Positions 16,735 to 24,905 of a stretch of DNA of 32,663 bases are shown in pieces. Position 1 is the stretch's first letter. Every line of letters begins with the position of its first letter. The notes below the pieces were generated by a model that saw only the letters and a program-made list of their open reading frames with translations, did no database searches and was not told where the DNA came from. Both the position numbers and the translations under genes were made by a program. The stretch comes from Synergistaceae bacterium (GTDB lineage: Bacteria; Synergistota; Synergistia; Synergistales; Aminobacteriaceae): positions 1 to 32,663 of the forward strand of contig JAITGK010000180.1 in the NCBI GenBank assembly GCA_031280635.1, in the 5' to 3' direction.

Positions 16735-17360
16735 TCGTAAGGCGTCCGACCCTGCTCCAAAAGGTTCTGGAGGGCTTTCGCTCGATGTGAGATTTGATTT
16801 TTCACGGCGAGGGGAAGCTCGGCAAATGAGACGTCACAGCCGTTGGGGATGAAAAGAGGATCATAACCGAAGCCGCCCGCTCCCGTTTCATGTTCCGCCA
16901 AACGTCCCTCGCAGACGCCTTCGGTGGCCAGAGTCCACAGGAGTCCGCCATCTGGGGAGGGTATCGACAGGGCCACAACCGCGACGAAACAGGCGTATCG
17001 GTTCTCCCGTCCTTCCATCTGAGACAGGAGCCAGCGGTTGCGGTCGGCGTCGCTTCCCTCCACGACCCGCGCGGAACGCACCCCCGGACGCCATCCCAGG
17101 GCCTCGACCTCAATGCCGCTGTCGTCCGCCAGACTAGGCAGGCCAGAACTCAGGGCCCACGCCCGCGCCTTCAAGACCGCGTTCATAGCGTAGGTTGCGC
17201 CTGTCTCCTCCACCTGAGGATGAGGAAGGCTCTCTGGCGCGAAAAGCAGCTTACCCACCATCCCGCGCGGCAGAAGAGCCAAAAACTCCGCGTACTTGTC
17301 CCGATTGCCGCTGGCCAAAACAAGGGTATCCAAAAAGAATGGGGCTCGCGCTCTGGTCAT
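16731..17360 (-). CDS. rdgB: RdgB/HAM1 family non-canonical purine NTP pyrophosphatase
   Basis: This enzyme (209 aa from the chosen start) hydrolyses dITP, XTP and ITP to monophosphates, keeping deaminated purines out of nucleic acids. Motifs are LVLASGNRDKYAEF at the N-terminus, GLPSLADDSGIEVEAL with the catalytic acidic pair, GGFGYDPLFIP, and the terminal SHRAKALQNL. The ATG at 17360 forms an ATGA with the upstream GerMN stop. An in-frame GTG at 17375 would add five residues the family does not need. Bacillus keeps gerM near its rdgB homologue too. The stop overlaps the ECF ATPase stop on the other strand. Confidence 0.93.
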   Translation of the reverse strand: MTRARAPFFLDTLVLASGNRDKYAEFLALLPRGMVGKLLFAPESLPHPQVEETGATYAMNAVLKARAWALSSGLPSLADDSGIEVEALGWRPGVRSARVVEGSDADRNRWLLSQMEGRENRYACFVAVVALSIPSPDGGLLWTLATEGVCEGRLAEHETGAGGFGYDPLFIPNGCDVSFAELPLAVKNQISHRAKALQNLLEQGRTPYD

Positions 17361-18061
17361 CTGGGAAGCTGCCACACCGCCGTCAAGTCCACCGGGGCCC
17401 CAGTGGAGGTGACTTTGGAGTCCACGAGGAAGCGCACCTTGGTGACAGGCGGGAAGTTGTCGCGCATCGTGCGGACAACCCCTGTGATGAACAGCGTGCT
17501 GGGCCGAGTACCCACCGCGTTCAACCCGGAGACGAACGCGCTGGAGAAGTCTAGATACACCGTATCAACGTTGCGGAAAACGTGTTTCACGGCGACGTCC
17601 TTGCTGAAAAACCCACTTAGAGAAAGGAGCTTCGAGACCGCTTCTTGGATATTATCCTCCTGGGCGTGGGTGATGACCTCGACCTTTTCCACCGTCAGGG
17701 TTCCGTCCTTTGGGTAGTAAAGGGAAAACTCGACCTTCTGCGCGTCCAGCTTGGCCTGGGCGGCGGGGAGCGCTGTCGCCTCGCTCAGATCGGCGTTGCC
17801 CTGCTGGCCTTTGTAGAGGATCCGCTGATCTAGCAAGTCCAGCATATAGGAGGTGGAGACATACCCTAGGACAAAACAGAGCATAACTACCCCGCACCAT
17901 GCCAGCACCCGCAAGAGCAGGGGTGCTTTCGGGCGCTGCCTGTCCCTTTCTCGGCGGGGGTCCAGCCTGCTGCGATCCTGCCCCCGTTCCTGAACTTGGG
18001 ATATAGGACGCTTACGCTTGGCGTCAACGCGCTCCTCGAACTCCCGCTCAAAATCCTCCAT
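17357..18061 (-). CDS. Membrane-anchored GerMN-domain protein
   Basis: A 234-residue protein. The first 35 or so residues are highly charged (FEREFEERVDAKRKR), then one hydrophobic segment (LLLRVLAWCGVVMLCFVLGY) gives a single membrane anchor with an outer C-terminal part. From about residue 85 the sequence FSLYYPKDGTLTVEKVEV and later FITGVVRTMRDNFPPVTKVRFLVD match the GerMN (sporulation/spore germination GerM) domain. GerMN proteins are linked to cell-envelope or peptidoglycan function, which fits the amidase gene just upstream. The ATG at 18061 follows AGGGA; a GTG at 18100 would add 13 residues. Confidence 0.85.
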   Translation of the reverse strand: MEDFEREFEERVDAKRKRPISQVQERGQDRSRLDPRRERDRQRPKAPLLLRVLAWCGVVMLCFVLGYVSTSYMLDLLDQRILYKGQQGNADLSEATALPAAQAKLDAQKVEFSLYYPKDGTLTVEKVEVITHAQEDNIQEAVSKLLSLSGFFSKDVAVKHVFRNVDTVYLDFSSAFVSGLNAVGTRPSTLFITGVVRTMRDNFPPVTKVRFLVDSKVTSTGAPVDLTAVWQLPR

Positions 18062-18116
18062 ATGATGTTCCCTGCCGTTTTTGCGGCGCACGCGAACCAC
18101 CCCGTCATTCCGTCTA

Positions 18117-20243
18117 TTACTTGAAATAATTTTTTATGCCGTCCGCCATGGCGTCAGCGAGCTTCTGTTGATAGCCGGAGTGAGCCAGAAGTTTTGCCTC
18201 CTTGGCATTGGTGATGAAGCCCGTTTCCAGCAGAACCGCGGGCATACCCGCCCCTCGCAGAACGAAGAAAGGAGCCTGAGCTACGCGCTTCATCGGCAGA
18301 CCCTGGACGTTCCCGGCGTTGTAAAGGGCCTCGGCGGCGGCGGTACTCTCGTTGATTTTCTCATTCGCCAGCATGTCGCCCAGGATTTTCAACACGAGTT
18401 CCGTCCTGCGATCCGAGGCGGCGCCGCTCTCGGCCTTGTCCTCCGTGTACTCCCGGTTTTCGATCTTCGCCAGGGTCAAGGCGTCCTGGTCCGTTGGAAG
18501 CGCCATGAGGTAAATCTCGAACCCAGCGGAGTTTTTCCCCGGCGGCAAGGAATTGACATGGATGCTGACAAACATGTCCGCGTCCGCTCTGTTGGCAAAG
18601 TCCGTCCGCTCTTGCAGTTTCAAGTAGACGTCCGTGCTCCGCGTCATTTTCACATCAAAGCCCCTGTCCTTCAAAGACTTTTCCATTTTTAGCCCAATGG
18701 CGAGGTTAATGTCCTTCTCCCTGAGTCCATTGCTTACGGCCCCCGGGTCGTTTCCTCCATGGCCCGGATCCAGAACCACCAAAAGTTTCCCCTTTTTACC
18801 TGGCGTTTCCCGCACGACAGTCTCCCGCGCAACGGCGGGCGTCGCTGGGGCAGCAACCTCCCGAACCGTCATGGGGGTGTTGAAAATGAAGTCCAACACG
18901 ATGCGGCGGGGTTCGTTCAACACCAGCTTCTCGATCCGGGCGCCCGAAGCCGTGAATGTCAACAGGGCGGAGCCGTCGGCGTTTTTGGCCAGGTCCACTT
19001 TAACGTTCTCATAGGGCGATGGAACTCCTGGAACGGTGGGCGTTGTCCTCGAAAAAGCCATGGAAAACCTGCTTGATTCGACCTTCACATCGGGATTTGT
19101 CCCGTCACTGCAATCGACGACAGCGCGGATTTTTTCTTTGGAAAAGCTCCATCGCACGGCGCGAATTTCCCCCGAAGCGTTCGCTGAAACAGCCGCTTCT
19201 GCCGAAGCGCCGCCCGTTCTTTCCGATGAAGGGACAACGGTCTGTCCCAAGGTGGTTTGCCGCGTTTCTGGCAAGAGGATGGGGTTTTCGATCAGGGCGG
19301 GCGGTGGGTCCTGATTTTTGGCTTCCCGCGCGGCAACAGGCGCTTCCAGAATGACAACCTCCCGAACGGCTGTGGGTGAGGTGAAAACGAAGTCCAACAC
19401 GATGCGGCGGGGTTCGTTTAATACCAGCTTCTCGACCTGAACACCGGACGCGGTGAACGACAGCAGGGCAGATCCATCAGCGTTCTTCACCAGGTCCGCC
19501 TTAACATTCTCATAGGGCGAGGGAACCCCTGACACGATAGGGACCGTTCTCGAAAAAAGCATGGAAACCTTCCCCGAAGCGGTCCGCAGCTCAGGGTTCG
19601 TTCCGTCGTTACAATCGACGACGGCGCGGATTTTTTCTTTGGAAAAACTCCATCGCACGGCGCGGATCTCCCCTGGAGCGACCACTTGCTGAAGGGGAGC
19701 TTGCTGAGAGGCGGCTTGCCGCGTTTCCGTTGAGGTAAGGAGCGCGACCGGGGTCGGCGGAGGGTTTGGGGCCGCGAGGCTTTGCACTTCCTCAACGCTT
19801 AACCTGTCCCCTGGCCCACGCCCCACGAAGTGCTGAAACAGGCTCAGGGCGGAGGATACATCAAGCCACCACTTCCCGTCCTGGGCATAGCAGGGCCCGT
19901 ACAGCGGCGCCAGTTGGTTGTTGTACCAGGCCGCGACGGCATTCAGAACAATCCTTAGGCTGTCGTCCCCCCGTGAAAGCACCAGTTCTTCGCCCATCGT
20001 CGAGGCATTCAGGCCCAGCAGGGCTCCAGCGTCCGCTACGGACAGGGCAAAACCCATCTCCCCGTCTATCACGGGAACCTGCCCCAGAGCGATGCTTCCT
20101 CTGTAGAGAGTCGCCATCCCCGCCTCCGAGGGAACGGCCGGGATCAGAAAAAACAAAAGAGCCCACGTTAGAAGAAGCGAAAACAAGGCTCGCAAAGGTT
20201 CAGCGTTTCCGCTGGCCTCCTTTTGTACGCCGCTTGGTATCAT
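18117..20243 (-). CDS. N-acetylmuramoyl-L-alanine amidase with duplicated AMIN domain
   Basis: A 708-residue exported enzyme that cuts the amide bond between muramic acid and the stem peptide. Order: hydrophobic signal sequence (about 16-41), a region resembling copper amine oxidase N-terminal domains (44-145), two near-identical AMIN-like domains starting near 190 and 357 with GEIRAVRWSFSKEKIRAVVDC, and an Amidase_3 domain (about 480-706). Zinc and catalytic residues are in LDPGHGGNDPG, GLREKDINL, SIHVNSLP and LLETGFITN. AMIN domains target septal peptidoglycan in AmiC-type amidases. The start overlaps the threonine aldolase stop (ATGA). It is long for the family, partly from the duplication. 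Confidence 0.92.
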   Translation of the reverse strand: MIPSGVQKEASGNAEPLRALFSLLLTWALLFFLIPAVPSEAGMATLYRGSIALGQVPVIDGEMGFALSVADAGALLGLNASTMGEELVLSRGDDSLRIVLNAVAAWYNNQLAPLYGPCYAQDGKWWLDVSSALSLFQHFVGRGPGDRLSVEEVQSLAAPNPPPTPVALLTSTETRQAASQQAPLQQVVAPGEIRAVRWSFSKEKIRAVVDCNDGTNPELRTASGKVSMLFSRTVPIVSGVPSPYENVKADLVKNADGSALLSFTASGVQVEKLVLNEPRRIVLDFVFTSPTAVREVVILEAPVAAREAKNQDPPPALIENPILLPETRQTTLGQTVVPSSERTGGASAEAAVSANASGEIRAVRWSFSKEKIRAVVDCSDGTNPDVKVESSRFSMAFSRTTPTVPGVPSPYENVKVDLAKNADGSALLTFTASGARIEKLVLNEPRRIVLDFIFNTPMTVREVAAPATPAVARETVVRETPGKKGKLLVVLDPGHGGNDPGAVSNGLREKDINLAIGLKMEKSLKDRGFDVKMTRSTDVYLKLQERTDFANRADADMFVSIHVNSLPPGKNSAGFEIYLMALPTDQDALTLAKIENREYTEDKAESGAASDRRTELVLKILGDMLANEKINESTAAAEALYNAGNVQGLPMKRVAQAPFFVLRGAGMPAVLLETGFITNAKEAKLLAHSGYQQKLADAMADGIKNYFK
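18855..19172 (-). repeat. AMIN-encoding direct repeat, copy 2 (downstream in gene)
   Basis: About 318 bp that match the segment 19356-19673 at a constant offset of 501 bp (167 codons). Anchors include GTCCAACACG at 18891 and GCGCGGATTTTTTCTTTGG at 19123. DNA identity is high even at third positions in the anchors, which suggests a fairly recent or gene-converted duplication. Confidence 0.85.
19356..19673 (-). repeat. AMIN-encoding direct repeat, copy 1 (upstream in gene)
   Basis: Partner of the repeat at 18855-19172. Matching anchors are GTCCAACACG at 19392 and GCGCGGATTTTTTCTTTGG at 19624. The region between the copies encodes a variable Ala/Pro/Thr/Ser-rich linker that differs in sequence. 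Confidence 0.85.
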
Positions 20244-21277
20244 TGCTGGGCCCGGTACTCCCCGACGATGACATCCGCCGCCGCCAGAGCCTGCTCACGG
20301 CTGACGTCCAGGTGTGTTACCAGACGGAAGGTGTCTGGCGCGGTTTTGTTGAAAATCACCCGCTTCCCGCGGCACGCCGCCAAGAGCCTGTCCGCGCTGG
20401 CCTCATCCGGTGTCGAGAAATAGACCATGTTTGTGGGCCTGTCCGCGCTGAAAACGCGAAGCCCTCCCTTTTGAAGGGCCTCCCCAATGAGGCGGGCGTT
20501 CTCGTGATCCTCCGTCAACCGGGCAATGTTGTGCTCGAAGGCGTAGAGTCCCGCCGCCGCGACAATCCCCGCTTGACGCAGACCTCCGCCTACCTTCTTT
20601 CTCCAAAACCGCGCGCGCTCCACGAAGTCGCGGGAGGCACAAATCAAACTCCCCAGAGGAGCCCCCAGGGCCTTGGAAAGGCAGATCTGGACGGAATCCA
20701 CATCCTTCACCAGTTCCGAGGGCTTGACGTCTAAAGCCACAGCGGCGTTGAAAATCCGGGCCCCGTCCACGTGCACCGCCAACCCGCGGCTGTGTGCCCA
20801 CTTCACGAGCTCGGCCATCTCTTGAGGGGAGACCGCATGCCCGCCGCCCCGGTTATGGGTGTTTTCTAGGCACAGAAGCTTGGCTTGGACGAAGTGGACG
20901 TTGCCTTTGGGGTTCAGTCGATGTTCCAGGTCGGCAACAGAGGGAAGGCTTTTCCTATCGTCCACCTGCATAGGCGCGATGCCGCCCAGAGCGCTCAACC
21001 CGCCTCCCTCGTAATTCAGAATGTGGGAGTCCTGACCCAAGATGGCCCCATCGCCTCTAACGCAGTGCGTCAGAAGAGAGACCAGGTTCCCCTGAGTCCC
21101 GGAGGTCACGTAAAGCGCCGCCTCCTTACCCAGGAGTTCCGCTCCCTTTTTTTCAAGGCGTTCCACCGTGGGATCCTCGCCGTAGACGTCGTCCCCCACT
21201 TCCGCCTCGCACATCGCCCGACGCATCTCGGCGCTGGGCTTCGTCACCGTGTCGCTCTTCAAATCTATGGGAAACAA
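20240..21277 (-). CDS. Low-specificity L-threonine aldolase (PLP-dependent)
   Basis: This fold-type I PLP enzyme (345 aa) cleaves threonine or allo-threonine to glycine and acetaldehyde. It begins IDLKSDTVTKPS, and has GDDVYGEDPTV, VTSGTQGNLV, His84 (QDSHI, ring stacking), Asp171 (HVDGARIFNA) and Lys202 (CLSKALGAPLGS, the PLP lysine). The open frame runs to 21322, but the TTG at 21277 follows GGAGG with eight bases of spacing and gives the family N-terminus. It couples to the downstream amidase by ATGA, although no functional link is obvious. Confidence 0.93.
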   Translation of the reverse strand: MFPIDLKSDTVTKPSAEMRRAMCEAEVGDDVYGEDPTVERLEKKGAELLGKEAALYVTSGTQGNLVSLLTHCVRGDGAILGQDSHILNYEGGGLSALGGIAPMQVDDRKSLPSVADLEHRLNPKGNVHFVQAKLLCLENTHNRGGGHAVSPQEMAELVKWAHSRGLAVHVDGARIFNAAVALDVKPSELVKDVDSVQICLSKALGAPLGSLICASRDFVERARFWRKKVGGGLRQAGIVAAAGLYAFEHNIARLTEDHENARLIGEALQKGGLRVFSADRPTNMVYFSTPDEASADRLLAACRGKRVIFNKTAPDTFRLVTHLDVSREQALAAADVIVGEYRAQQ

Positions 21278-21307
21278 AAAACACACCTCCGAATAAGGAT
21301 CCAAAGT

Positions 21308-21325
21308 CCCTTGATTTGTCAAGGG
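21308..21325 (-). other. Inverted repeat after the PHP gene
   Basis: Arms CCCTTGA and TCAAGGG pair perfectly over seven bases with a four-base loop. It lies one base after the PHP gene stop and about 30 bases before the threonine aldolase start. No T-run follows on the minus strand. It contains TTGACA on the minus strand, but no good -10 hexamer is seen at 16-18 bases. It may be an operator, a weak terminator or chance. Confidence 0.35.
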
Positions 21326-21326
21326 T

Positions 21327-22160
21327 TTATAGTCCGCCGCACAAGCGAGCCCAGGGCAACACGTCCTCCGCGACCCTTATCCCCACCGAGGGCGCGCCAT
21401 GCCTGCCACCGTGGAAGTCCGAGCCCGCCGTGGGGTAGAGTCCGAACTCAGCGGCCAGCTCCAGCGAGCGGTAGACTTCCGCCGCGTTGTTGCCAGGAGA
21501 CCAACACTCCAGACCCCACAGGCCGCCTGCTTTCAGCCGAGAGAGAAGGGGCGGGATCTGGTCCAAGAGGGCTGTTTGGCGCGGGTGAGCCAGGACGGGC
21601 AAACCACCCGCTCCACGCACCAACTGAAGGCACTCTTCCGCCGTCATGAAAGACTGGAAGACATGAGCCGACGCTCCACGCTTCAAGTACCTGTCGAAAG
21701 CGACTTGGAGGCTGGGAACGCACCCCTTGGCGCAGAGCGCCTGAGCGATATGAGGCCGTCCCACGGAGGAGCTGCCCGCCTCCCTAGCCAGGGTTTCCGC
21801 CTCCGCTAGCGTCACATCACAACCCAACGCCCGCAGTTTTTCACAAATTTGGGCGTTGCGTATATTCCGCGAGTTCCTGTTCCGTTCCAGCCCGACCCTT
21901 AGCGCCTCGTGACGCGGGTCAAAGGCATAGCCCAGGATATGCAACACCCTATCGTGGGTCGCGGAAAGCTCCACGCCGGAAACGCCTTGGATCGAGAGCC
22001 TCCGACACGCCGCCAAAAAGGGCTCCACGCCGTCCACCGTGTCGTGGTCAGTGAGGCTGGCCACGCAGACCCTTTTTTCCTTCAACTCACGGACAAGAAC
22101 CTGCGGGGACAGGGTACCATCCGAAAACGCGCTGTGAATGTGCAGATCGATCTTCAACAT
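21327..22160 (-). CDS. PHP-domain phosphoesterase (TrpH/YciV, RNase AM-like)
   Basis: A 277-residue PHP-family metal-dependent phosphoesterase. Metal-binding motifs are DLHIHSAFSDG (residues 5-15), LTDHDTVDG, the GVELSA glutamate, a VLAHPR histidine and GSDFHGG near the C-terminus. This layout is that of the TrpH/YciV family, which in E. coli acts as a 3',5'-nucleoside bisphosphate phosphatase and 5'-3' exoribonuclease on short RNA. The substrate here is inferred from family only. It lies between cheW and threonine aldolase on the minus strand. Confidence 0.88.
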   Translation of the reverse strand: MLKIDLHIHSAFSDGTLSPQVLVRELKEKRVCVASLTDHDTVDGVEPFLAACRRLSIQGVSGVELSATHDRVLHILGYAFDPRHEALRVGLERNRNSRNIRNAQICEKLRALGCDVTLAEAETLAREAGSSSVGRPHIAQALCAKGCVPSLQVAFDRYLKRGASAHVFQSFMTAEECLQLVRGAGGLPVLAHPRQTALLDQIPPLLSRLKAGGLWGLECWSPGNNAAEVYRSLELAAEFGLYPTAGSDFHGGRHGAPSVGIRVAEDVLPWARLCGGL

Positions 22161-22193
22161 CAGACGCGCATCCTGAGCGCTCCTTTGCGTTCT

Positions 22194-22712
22194 TCACTCA
22201 CCTTCGAGCAGTATTTGATCTAGGTCAAACAGCGACGACACGTCGAGAAGCAGGATCAGACGGCCGTCCGCGGGCTTCGCCACCCACATGACGTAGCGTT
22301 TCTCCAAGGTCGTGGAGAGCTTCGAGGCGGCCTCCAACTGGGCGTCGTAGATCGTGCGCACCTCCCGCACGGCGTTCACGATGATGCCAAACATGATGTC
22401 GCTCACGGAGAGCACCACGATCCGGGCCTCTTCCGTCAGAGCCGTGGAGTCCATGCCGACCTTGAGCTCCATGTCGAACACGGGGACGATTGTACCGCGC
22501 AGGTTGATGACGCCGCGGATGTAATTCGGCGCGTTGGGCACACGGGTGATAAACGGCGGAACTCTCACGATCTCCCGCACGATATTGATGTCGAGCCCGA
22601 AGTCCTCCTTCCCTAGGGCGAAAACCAGGTTGATGTGCTCCTGCCCTAGGGACTCGACGTTGATGTCCTTCGAAGAGTTGACGGGTGTATCCTTTTTCGT
22701 CTGCGCAGCCAT
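22194..22712 (-). CDS. cheW: Chemotaxis coupling protein CheW
   Basis: CheW (172 aa) links chemoreceptors to the CheA kinase at the membrane. The double SH3-like fold is recognised by LVFALGKEDFGLDINIVREIVR, then VPNAPNYIRGVINLRGTIVPV and FDMELKVG, and a second half with RIVVLSVSDIMFGIIVNAVREV. The ATG at 22712 follows AAGGGGG. An N-terminal tail of about 25 polar residues precedes the domain. No receptor, cheA or other chemotaxis gene is in the window, so it is an orphan locus here. Confidence 0.93.
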   Translation of the reverse strand: MAAQTKKDTPVNSSKDINVESLGQEHINLVFALGKEDFGLDINIVREIVRVPPFITRVPNAPNYIRGVINLRGTIVPVFDMELKVGMDSTALTEEARIVVLSVSDIMFGIIVNAVREVRTIYDAQLEAASKLSTTLEKRYVMWVAKPADGRLILLLDVSSLFDLDQILLEGE

Positions 22713-22740
22713 GCCGCCCGACCCCCTTACGTTGTGCGTT

Positions 22741-23658
22741 CTAGAATCCATTTGTATTATACCAGGGGACAGGCCCAACGGACTCCGCCTGTGTATGAGT
22801 GAACGAAGCCCCACCCTTTGTATGGAGGACGTCAGCGGCGTGGAAACAGCGCTGTCCGGCATCTGTTTCCAGCAGGAGCTCCCCATCGCCGCCGATGCCT
22901 ACACAGAGGCCGCTGAAGGTCTCGCTGCCCGCCTCCACCGTTACCGTCTTGCCAACGGTGACGCATTTTTCCCGATACTCCCCCAGCAAAGGGCCAGCCC
23001 CCTCGCGCTCTATAAGAGCGACCCCCCCGAAAAAATTCTCGACGACGCAGGCAATGAGCTTTGCTCCATCAAGCTTCGCTGACTCTGTTTCGGAACACAG
23101 CCACCCGGCGCGCCTCGCCACCTCCGGGGGAAGCGGTTCGGAGGGCTCGCGGAGGTTCAGGCCCACGCCCGTCACGCAGTAGTCCAGCGTACCGCCCTGA
23201 ATGGCGGACTCTGAGAGAATCCCGCAGACCTTCAAGCCGGAGGACAACAACAGGTCGTTGGGCCATTTCAAGGACAGCTCCACCTCCAGCAGGGACTTTA
23301 CCGCCTTGGCCACGGCCAGCGCGGCGGCCACGTTGGTTAGGTACGCCGATGAGGGCGGCAGGGCGGGGCGAAACAGCACGGAAAAATAAAGCCCGCATCC
23401 TTTGGGGCTCTCCCACCGACGCGCGGCCCGGCCACGGCCTTCCGTCTGTTCCCCGGCGGCTACTACCGCGCGGAGTAGGCCCTCATGGGCTAGTTGGTGC
23501 GCCCGACGCTGTGTGGTAGTCACGGACTCGTGAAACTCCACGTTCTCCACAAGTCCCGCAAGCCTTGCTCTCAACCGCGCCTCCAAACCCGACCACAGCC
23601 TCGATCCTTCCCCGGACGGGTTTTCGTTTGGATTTTCACTCAAGTTTTTCGAGTCCAA
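22741..23658 (-). CDS. birA: Biotin--[acetyl-CoA-carboxylase] ligase, no DNA-binding domain
   Basis: A 305-residue biotin protein ligase that makes biotinyl-AMP and transfers biotin to carrier proteins. Catalytic motifs are GEQTEGRGRAARRWESPKG, LSLKWPNDLLLSSGLKVCGIL with the key lysine, and VTGVGLNLRE, followed by a small C-terminal domain. No N-terminal helix-turn-helix is present, so it should not regulate transcription as E. coli BirA does. The TTG at 23658 is the best available start, though GGAGG is only three bases away. Its upstream side is the divergent spacer shared with prfB. Confidence 0.9.
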   Translation of the reverse strand: MDSKNLSENPNENPSGEGSRLWSGLEARLRARLAGLVENVEFHESVTTTQRRAHQLAHEGLLRAVVAAGEQTEGRGRAARRWESPKGCGLYFSVLFRPALPPSSAYLTNVAAALAVAKAVKSLLEVELSLKWPNDLLLSSGLKVCGILSESAIQGGTLDYCVTGVGLNLREPSEPLPPEVARRAGWLCSETESAKLDGAKLIACVVENFFGGVALIEREGAGPLLGEYREKCVTVGKTVTVEAGSETFSGLCVGIGGDGELLLETDAGQRCFHAADVLHTKGGASFTHTQAESVGPVPWYNTNGF

Positions 23659-23774
23659 TGTCCTCCCCCTATCTCCACGATTCCATCACAAAATTAAGTA
23701 TGATAAACTCTCTTCGTCGCAAACGATTCATATCATATCGATTGTCCGTCGATATGTGAAGCAAACATGAAAGG
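23659..23774. promoter_or_regulatory. Divergent AT-richer spacer between birA and prfB
   Basis: This spacer is clearly richer in A and T than its surroundings and separates a minus-strand and a plus-strand operon, so it should hold both promoters. TATGAT occurs near 23700 and TATCAT near 23732 on the plus strand, and TATCAT also near 23704 on the minus strand. None has a good -35 TTGACA at 16-18 bases, so exact promoters are not assigned. The pair ATATCGAT / ATCGATAT-like steps around 23730-23755 form partial palindromes. Confidence 0.4.
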
Positions 23775-24882
23775 ATGTTTTCGGACTTGATACAGGCCAA
23801 CGTTTCCATATTGGAGGAACTGCGCGCCCTAAAGCGGGAGCTGCGGGACAACCTTTGACCTGCCCGCTCTGACCGCCAGGGCGTCAAAGCTGGAAGCCGA
23901 GACGTCGAGCGCGGATTTTTGGTCCCGGGAGGGTGGACAGGAAGCGCTGCGAGAGTTGTCCGCCGTGAAAAACCGCCTTGATAGGTGGAAGCAGGTCCGC
24001 CAAGAGATGGAAGACTTAGAGGTCCTTGACGCGTTGCTGCGCGAGGAGGACGACGCGGAGCTTCAGAGAGAGTTTGCCGCGCGCTCTCAGGGACTTCGCC
24101 ACGCGCTCTCACAGCAGCGACTTATGCTTCTACTGGGAGGGGAGTACGACCAGGCGAACGCCATCCTGACGGTGCACGCCGGCTCTGGCGGCCTGGACGC
24201 TCAAGATTGGGCGGAGATGCTGTTGCGCATGTACCTGCGCTGGGCCGAACGCGACGGCTACAAAACCACGGTGCTGGAGGCCTCCTCCGACGCGGAGGCG
24301 GGACTTAAAAGCGCCACGGTGCTCGTCGAGGGTGAGAACGCCTATGGCTACCTGAAGTCCGAAAAGGGCGTCCACCGGTTGGTGCGCATATCGCCCTTCG
24401 ACGCGGCTCATCGGCGGCAGACCAGCTTCGCGTCGGTGGGGGCGTCGCCGCAGCTTCCCGATGACGTGGAGGTGGAGGTGCGCCCCGAAGACCTGCGTGT
24501 GGACACGTTCCGCGCCAGCGGCGCCGGGGGGCAGTACGTGAACCGGACAGACTCGGCGGTGCGTATCACGCACATTCCCACCGGAATTGTGGTAAGCTGT
24601 CAGAACGAACGCTCACAGCACATGAACCGCCAAGTGGCGACGCAGGTGCTGAAAAGCAGGCTTTATGAACGCGCGATGCAGGAGCGTAGCGAAGAACTAG
24701 CCGCCGTCGTCGGCGACAAGAAGGAAAGCACATGGGGCAGCCAGATACGTTCCTACACGCTTCATCCCTACACTCTAGTGAAAGATCACCGTACAGGCGC
24801 GGAGAAAGGCAACATCCAAGCCGTGCTGGATGGCGACATCGACGACTTCATCATGGGTTATCTGCGCTGGAAGAAAAACTGA
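23775..24882 (+). CDS. prfB: Peptide chain release factor 2 with programmed +1 frameshift
   Basis: RF2 (368 aa after frameshift) ends translation at UGA and UAA. The first frame runs from ATG 23775 for 27 codons to CTT TGA (23853-23858). Slipping forward by one base continues at GAC 23857 to the TGA at 24880-24882. Motifs are GSGGLDAQDWAEMLLRMYL, SPF in RISPFDAAHRR (stop codon recognition), and GGQ in SGAGGQYVNRTDSAVR (peptide release). Length matches the family. Upstream spacing for the ATG is poor (AAAGG adjacent), and a TTG at 23787 is an alternative. First gene of a plus-strand operon. Confidence 0.95.
23853..23859 (+). other. prfB: prfB +1 ribosomal frameshift site (CTTTGAC)
   Basis: CTT TGA C is the canonical autoregulatory site: when RF2 is scarce, the ribosome pauses at UGA and slips forward one base. 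A stimulatory Shine-Dalgarno-like GCGGGA ends four bases before CTT, weaker and slightly more distant than the AGGGGG of E. coli. Confidence 0.92.
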
Positions 24883-24905
24883 GCGCGCGTCGAGGAGTTG
24901 TTTTT

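Noticed and set aside
16890-17717. 275-codon plus-strand open frame
   Set aside because: Antisense to rdgB and the GerMN gene, which have clear family motifs.
19766-20734. 322-codon plus-strand open frame opposite the amidase and threonine aldolase
   Set aside because: It lies antisense across two well-conserved genes, has no recognisable domain and a biased Arg/Pro composition typical of GC-rich shadow frames.
21300-21330. Strong sigma-70 promoter for threonine aldolase from minus-strand TTGACA
   Set aside because: No acceptable -10 hexamer lies 16-18 bases downstream, and the hexamer is part of an inverted repeat.
23767-23790. ATG at 23767 as the start of prfB
   Set aside because: Its frame stops after seven codons and is not the RF2 frame.
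23856-23858. In-frame TGA in prfB taken as a broken gene
   Set aside because: CTTTGAC context and restored frame with complete RF2 motifs show programmed frameshifting, not a pseudogene.
24732-24905. Long N-terminal extension of the S55 protein into prfB
   Set aside because: It overlaps prfB by 151 bases; the TTG at 24906 has a good ribosome binding site and gives a clean signal peptide.
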